A stretch of 64,000 bases of DNA from positions 200,511-264,510 of the forward strand of contig JAKLLG010000002.1 in the NCBI GenBank assembly GCA_023150275.1, read 5' to 3'. The position numbers and the translations under genes were made by a program. Below, piece by piece: positions 62,331 to 64,000 of this stretch. The stretch comes from Rhodocyclaceae bacterium. GTDB lineage: Bacteria > Pseudomonadota > Gammaproteobacteria > Burkholderiales > Rhodocyclaceae. The notes below the pieces were generated by a model. The model worked only from the letters and a program-made list of their open reading frames with translations. It was not told where the DNA came from and did no database searches. Position 1 is the stretch's first letter. The number at the start of each line of letters is the position of its first letter.

Positions 62331-63716
62331 ATGAGCAGAAAGTATTTTGGCACCGATGGGGTGCGCGGCCGGGTCGGCAAGCAGCCGATCACGCCCGATT
62401 TCGTGATGCGCCTGGGTCATGCTGCCGGGCGTGTGCTGGTTGCCGGTGAGCATCTGCCGCATGGCGAACGGCCGGCGGTGCTGATCGGCAAGGACACGCG
62501 CAATTCCGGCTACATGCTTGAAGCTGCGCTGGAGGCCGGCTTTTCAGCCGCGGGTGTCGATGTCTGCCTGACCGGTCCGCTGCCGACGCCGGCGGTTGCC
62601 TACCTGACGCGTGCCTTGCGGCTACAGGCCGGCATCGTCATTTCGGCCTCGCACAATCCGTACTACGACAACGGAATCAAGTTTTTTTCGGCCTTCGGCA
62701 CCAAGCTTCCGGACTCAGTGGAGCATGCGATCGAGGCGGGTATCGACGCGCCGATCGAATGCGTTGCCTCGTCGGAACTCGGTCGCGCGCGCCGCATCAA
62801 CGATGCTGCAGGGCGCTACATCGAGTTCTGCAAGAGCACCTTTCCGAACAATGCCGATCTGCGCGGGCTGTCGATCGTCGTCGACTGCGCCCATGGTGCG
62901 GCCTATCACATCGCGCCGCATGTGCTGCACGAGCTTGGTGCCGAGGTCTTTGCGATCGGTGCGGCTCCGGACGGGCTCAACATCAACGATGATGTCGGTG
63001 CCACGGCGCCGCGTGCACTTGCGGCGGAGGTTGTCGCGAAATCCGCCGACCTCGGCATTGCGCTGGATGGAGACGGCGACCGCCTGATCATGGTCGATCA
63101 TGACGGCACCATATACGACGGCGATCAGTTGCTCTACGCGATCGTGAAGAGCCGCATGGCGCAGGGGGCGGTCTCCGGCGTCGTTGGCACGCTGATGACC
63201 AATCTTGCCTTCGAACATGCGCTTGGCGAACTTGGCATACCGTTCGCTCGGGCGGCAGTGGGTGATCGCTACGTGATGGAAATGCTGCAGGAGAAGGGCT
63301 GGCTCTACGGCGGCGAGAATTCCGGGCATATCCTCTGCCTTGATCGGCATTCGACCGGTGATGGCATCGTCTCCGCCTTGCAGGTGCTGGCTGCGATGCG
63401 TGCTGCCGGCGTTTCACTGAAAGCGCTGCTGTCGGGATTGCAGCTCTATCCGCAGAAACTGGTCAACGTTGGTGTTGCCAAGGGATTCCGCTGGCAGGAA
63501 AGCGGCGAGATCGTTGCTGCCAGCAAGGCGGCCGAAGTCTCCCTTGCCGGAGAGGGGCGCATTCTGCTGCGTCCGTCCGGTACCGAGCCTCTGTTGCGCG
63601 TGATGGTCGAAGGGCGTGACGGCGAACGCGTCGCGCGTGTCGCCGAGGAACTGGCCTCGGTGGTGCGCACTGTGAGCGCTGCACAGGGCGCGGCGGGAGA
63701 ACCGGCGGTTCATTGA
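62331..63716 (+). CDS. glmM: Phosphoglucosamine mutase
   Basis: 461 aa. [11 protein letters not shown], active-site [16 protein letters not shown] (phospho-Ser), metal loop [12 protein letters not shown], sugar loop GGENSGHIL, and phosphate loop [15 protein letters not shown]. Converts glucosamine-6-P to glucosamine-1-P for peptidoglycan and lipopolysaccharide. The last ~15 residues are a low-complexity extension ([13 protein letters not shown]). AGGAA ribosome site. Confidence 0.98.
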   Translation: MSRKYFGTDGVRGRVGKQPITPDFVMRLGHAAGRVLVAGEHLPHGERPAVLIGKDTRNSGYMLEAALEAGFSAAGVDVCLTGPLPTPAVAYLTRALRLQAGIVISASHNPYYDNGIKFFSAFGTKLPDSVEHAIEAGIDAPIECVASSELGRARRINDAAGRYIEFCKSTFPNNADLRGLSIVVDCAHGAAYHIAPHVLHELGAEVFAIGAAPDGLNINDDVGATAPRALAAEVVAKSADLGIALDGDGDRLIMVDHDGTIYDGDQLLYAIVKSRMAQGAVSGVVGTLMTNLAFEHALGELGIPFARAAVGDRYVMEMLQEKGWLYGGENSGHILCLDRHSTGDGIVSALQVLAAMRAAGVSLKALLSGLQLYPQKLVNVGVAKGFRWQESGEIVAASKAAEVSLAGEGRILLRPSGTEPLLRVMVEGRDGERVARVAEELASVVRTVSAAQGAAGEPAVH

Positions 63717-63742
63717 CCCGTACCTGCCCGGGCCGCTATAAT
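63713..63742 (+). promoter_or_regulatory. Sigma70 promoter of tpiA
   Basis: TTGACC (63713-63718, overlapping the glmM stop), 18-base spacer, TATAAT (63737-63742), 37 bases before the tpiA ATG. Confidence 0.75.
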
Positions 63743-63778
63743 CCGGCGGTTTTGTGCGGACGTTCCTCGCCCTCCCGT

Positions 63779-64000
63779 ATGCGCGCCAAGCTCGTTGTCG
63801 GTAACTGGAAAATGCATGGCAGCCTCGCGGCGAACCGCGAGTTGCTGCGGGCGCTGGTAGCCGGCTTGCCGCTGGCGGGCAGCACCGAGATGGCTGTTTG
63901 CGTTCCGTTCCCGTACCTTGCGCAGGCGCAGGAGATGCTGGCGGCAACGCCGATACGCTGGGGGGCTCAGAACCTCAGTGAGCACTCGGGCGGTGCCTAC
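63779..64000 (+). CDS. tpiA: Triosephosphate isomerase, N-terminal part (partial)
   Basis: The first 74 codons are present; the gene continues past the right edge. [23 protein letters not shown] contains the GNWKMHG phosphate/catalytic-Lys motif, and [14 protein letters not shown] the AQN-(x)-G(A)(F/Y) loop. Interconverts glyceraldehyde-3-P and dihydroxyacetone-P. Own promoter within the end of glmM. Confidence 0.97.
   Translation, partial: MRAKLVVGNWKMHGSLAANRELLRALVAGLPLAGSTEMAVCVPFPYLAQAQEMLAATPIRWGAQNLSEHSGGAY

Noticed and set aside
59471-62392. Long minus-strand open frame opposite ftsH and folP
   Set aside because: Antisense shadow of two well-defined genes; His/Arg/Val-rich composition typical of such artefacts.

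Overview
The window looks like a betaproteobacterial chromosome, most likely Rhodocyclales (Azospira/Dechloromonas/Azonexus-like). This rests on very high GC with strong third-position GC, the housekeeping order greA - DUF4149 - yhbY - rlmE - ftsH - folP - glmM - tpiA, a grpE-dnaK-dnaJ run with sigma32 promoters, a flavocytochrome c sulfide dehydrogenase pair, and divergent aceK / monomeric isocitrate dehydrogenase genes. The genus assignment is inference. I saw no rRNA, tRNA, CRISPR array or intact insertion sequence.

Layout. 1-7.9 kb (minus strand): two consecutive accessory operons. The first (PPOX-family flavoprotein, radical SAM enzyme, ferric-reductase-like membrane protein) and the second (thermostable-hemolysin-family protein, acyl-adenylate ligase, heme-oxygenase-like diiron protein, SDR, TPR-like periplasmic protein, then a QseBC/PmrAB-type two-component system running off the left edge) each carry a near-identical CTTAA-N6-CTTAA direct repeat 43-45 bases before the first start codon. 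That is the box type bound by PmrA/QseB regulators, so the encoded regulator probably controls both operons. This is the best candidate for a little-described system: a self-regulated pathway that may make a fatty-acid-derived small molecule.

8-31 kb: LTA-synthase/MdoB-like sulfatase, rpmB-rpmG, fccAB, aceK divergent from icd, nfsB, a manganese-riboswitch-led transcript (73-aa ORF, alx/terC, recQ), lpxH, two cyclophilins, an L,D-transpeptidase and a TPR protein sharing a C-terminal domain, cysS, a triple-PAS diguanylate cyclase, and a branched-chain-amino-acid-type binding protein. 30-36.7 kb: dnaJ, dnaK, grpE, a Ser/Thr kinase-cNMP-domain fusion, and an EF-hand-like protein.

36.7-42.8 kb: an AT-richer accessory island with a Septu-like ATPase/HNH pair, a probable AbiJ-N-terminal/PD-(D/E)XK nuclease protein, a helical protein of unknown function, and a RelE/HigB-HigA-like toxin-antitoxin pair. 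A decayed copy of the ferrochelatase 3' end lies just left of the toxin-antitoxin pair, while the intact hemH lies to its right, a trace of how the island was built.

42.8-64 kb: conserved core: hemH, hrcA, nadK, recN, a GDT1-family Mn exporter, fur, bamE, dapB, a hybrid sensor kinase, carAB with a leader hairpin, greA, DUF4149, yhbY, rlmE, ftsH, folP, glmM and the start of tpiA.
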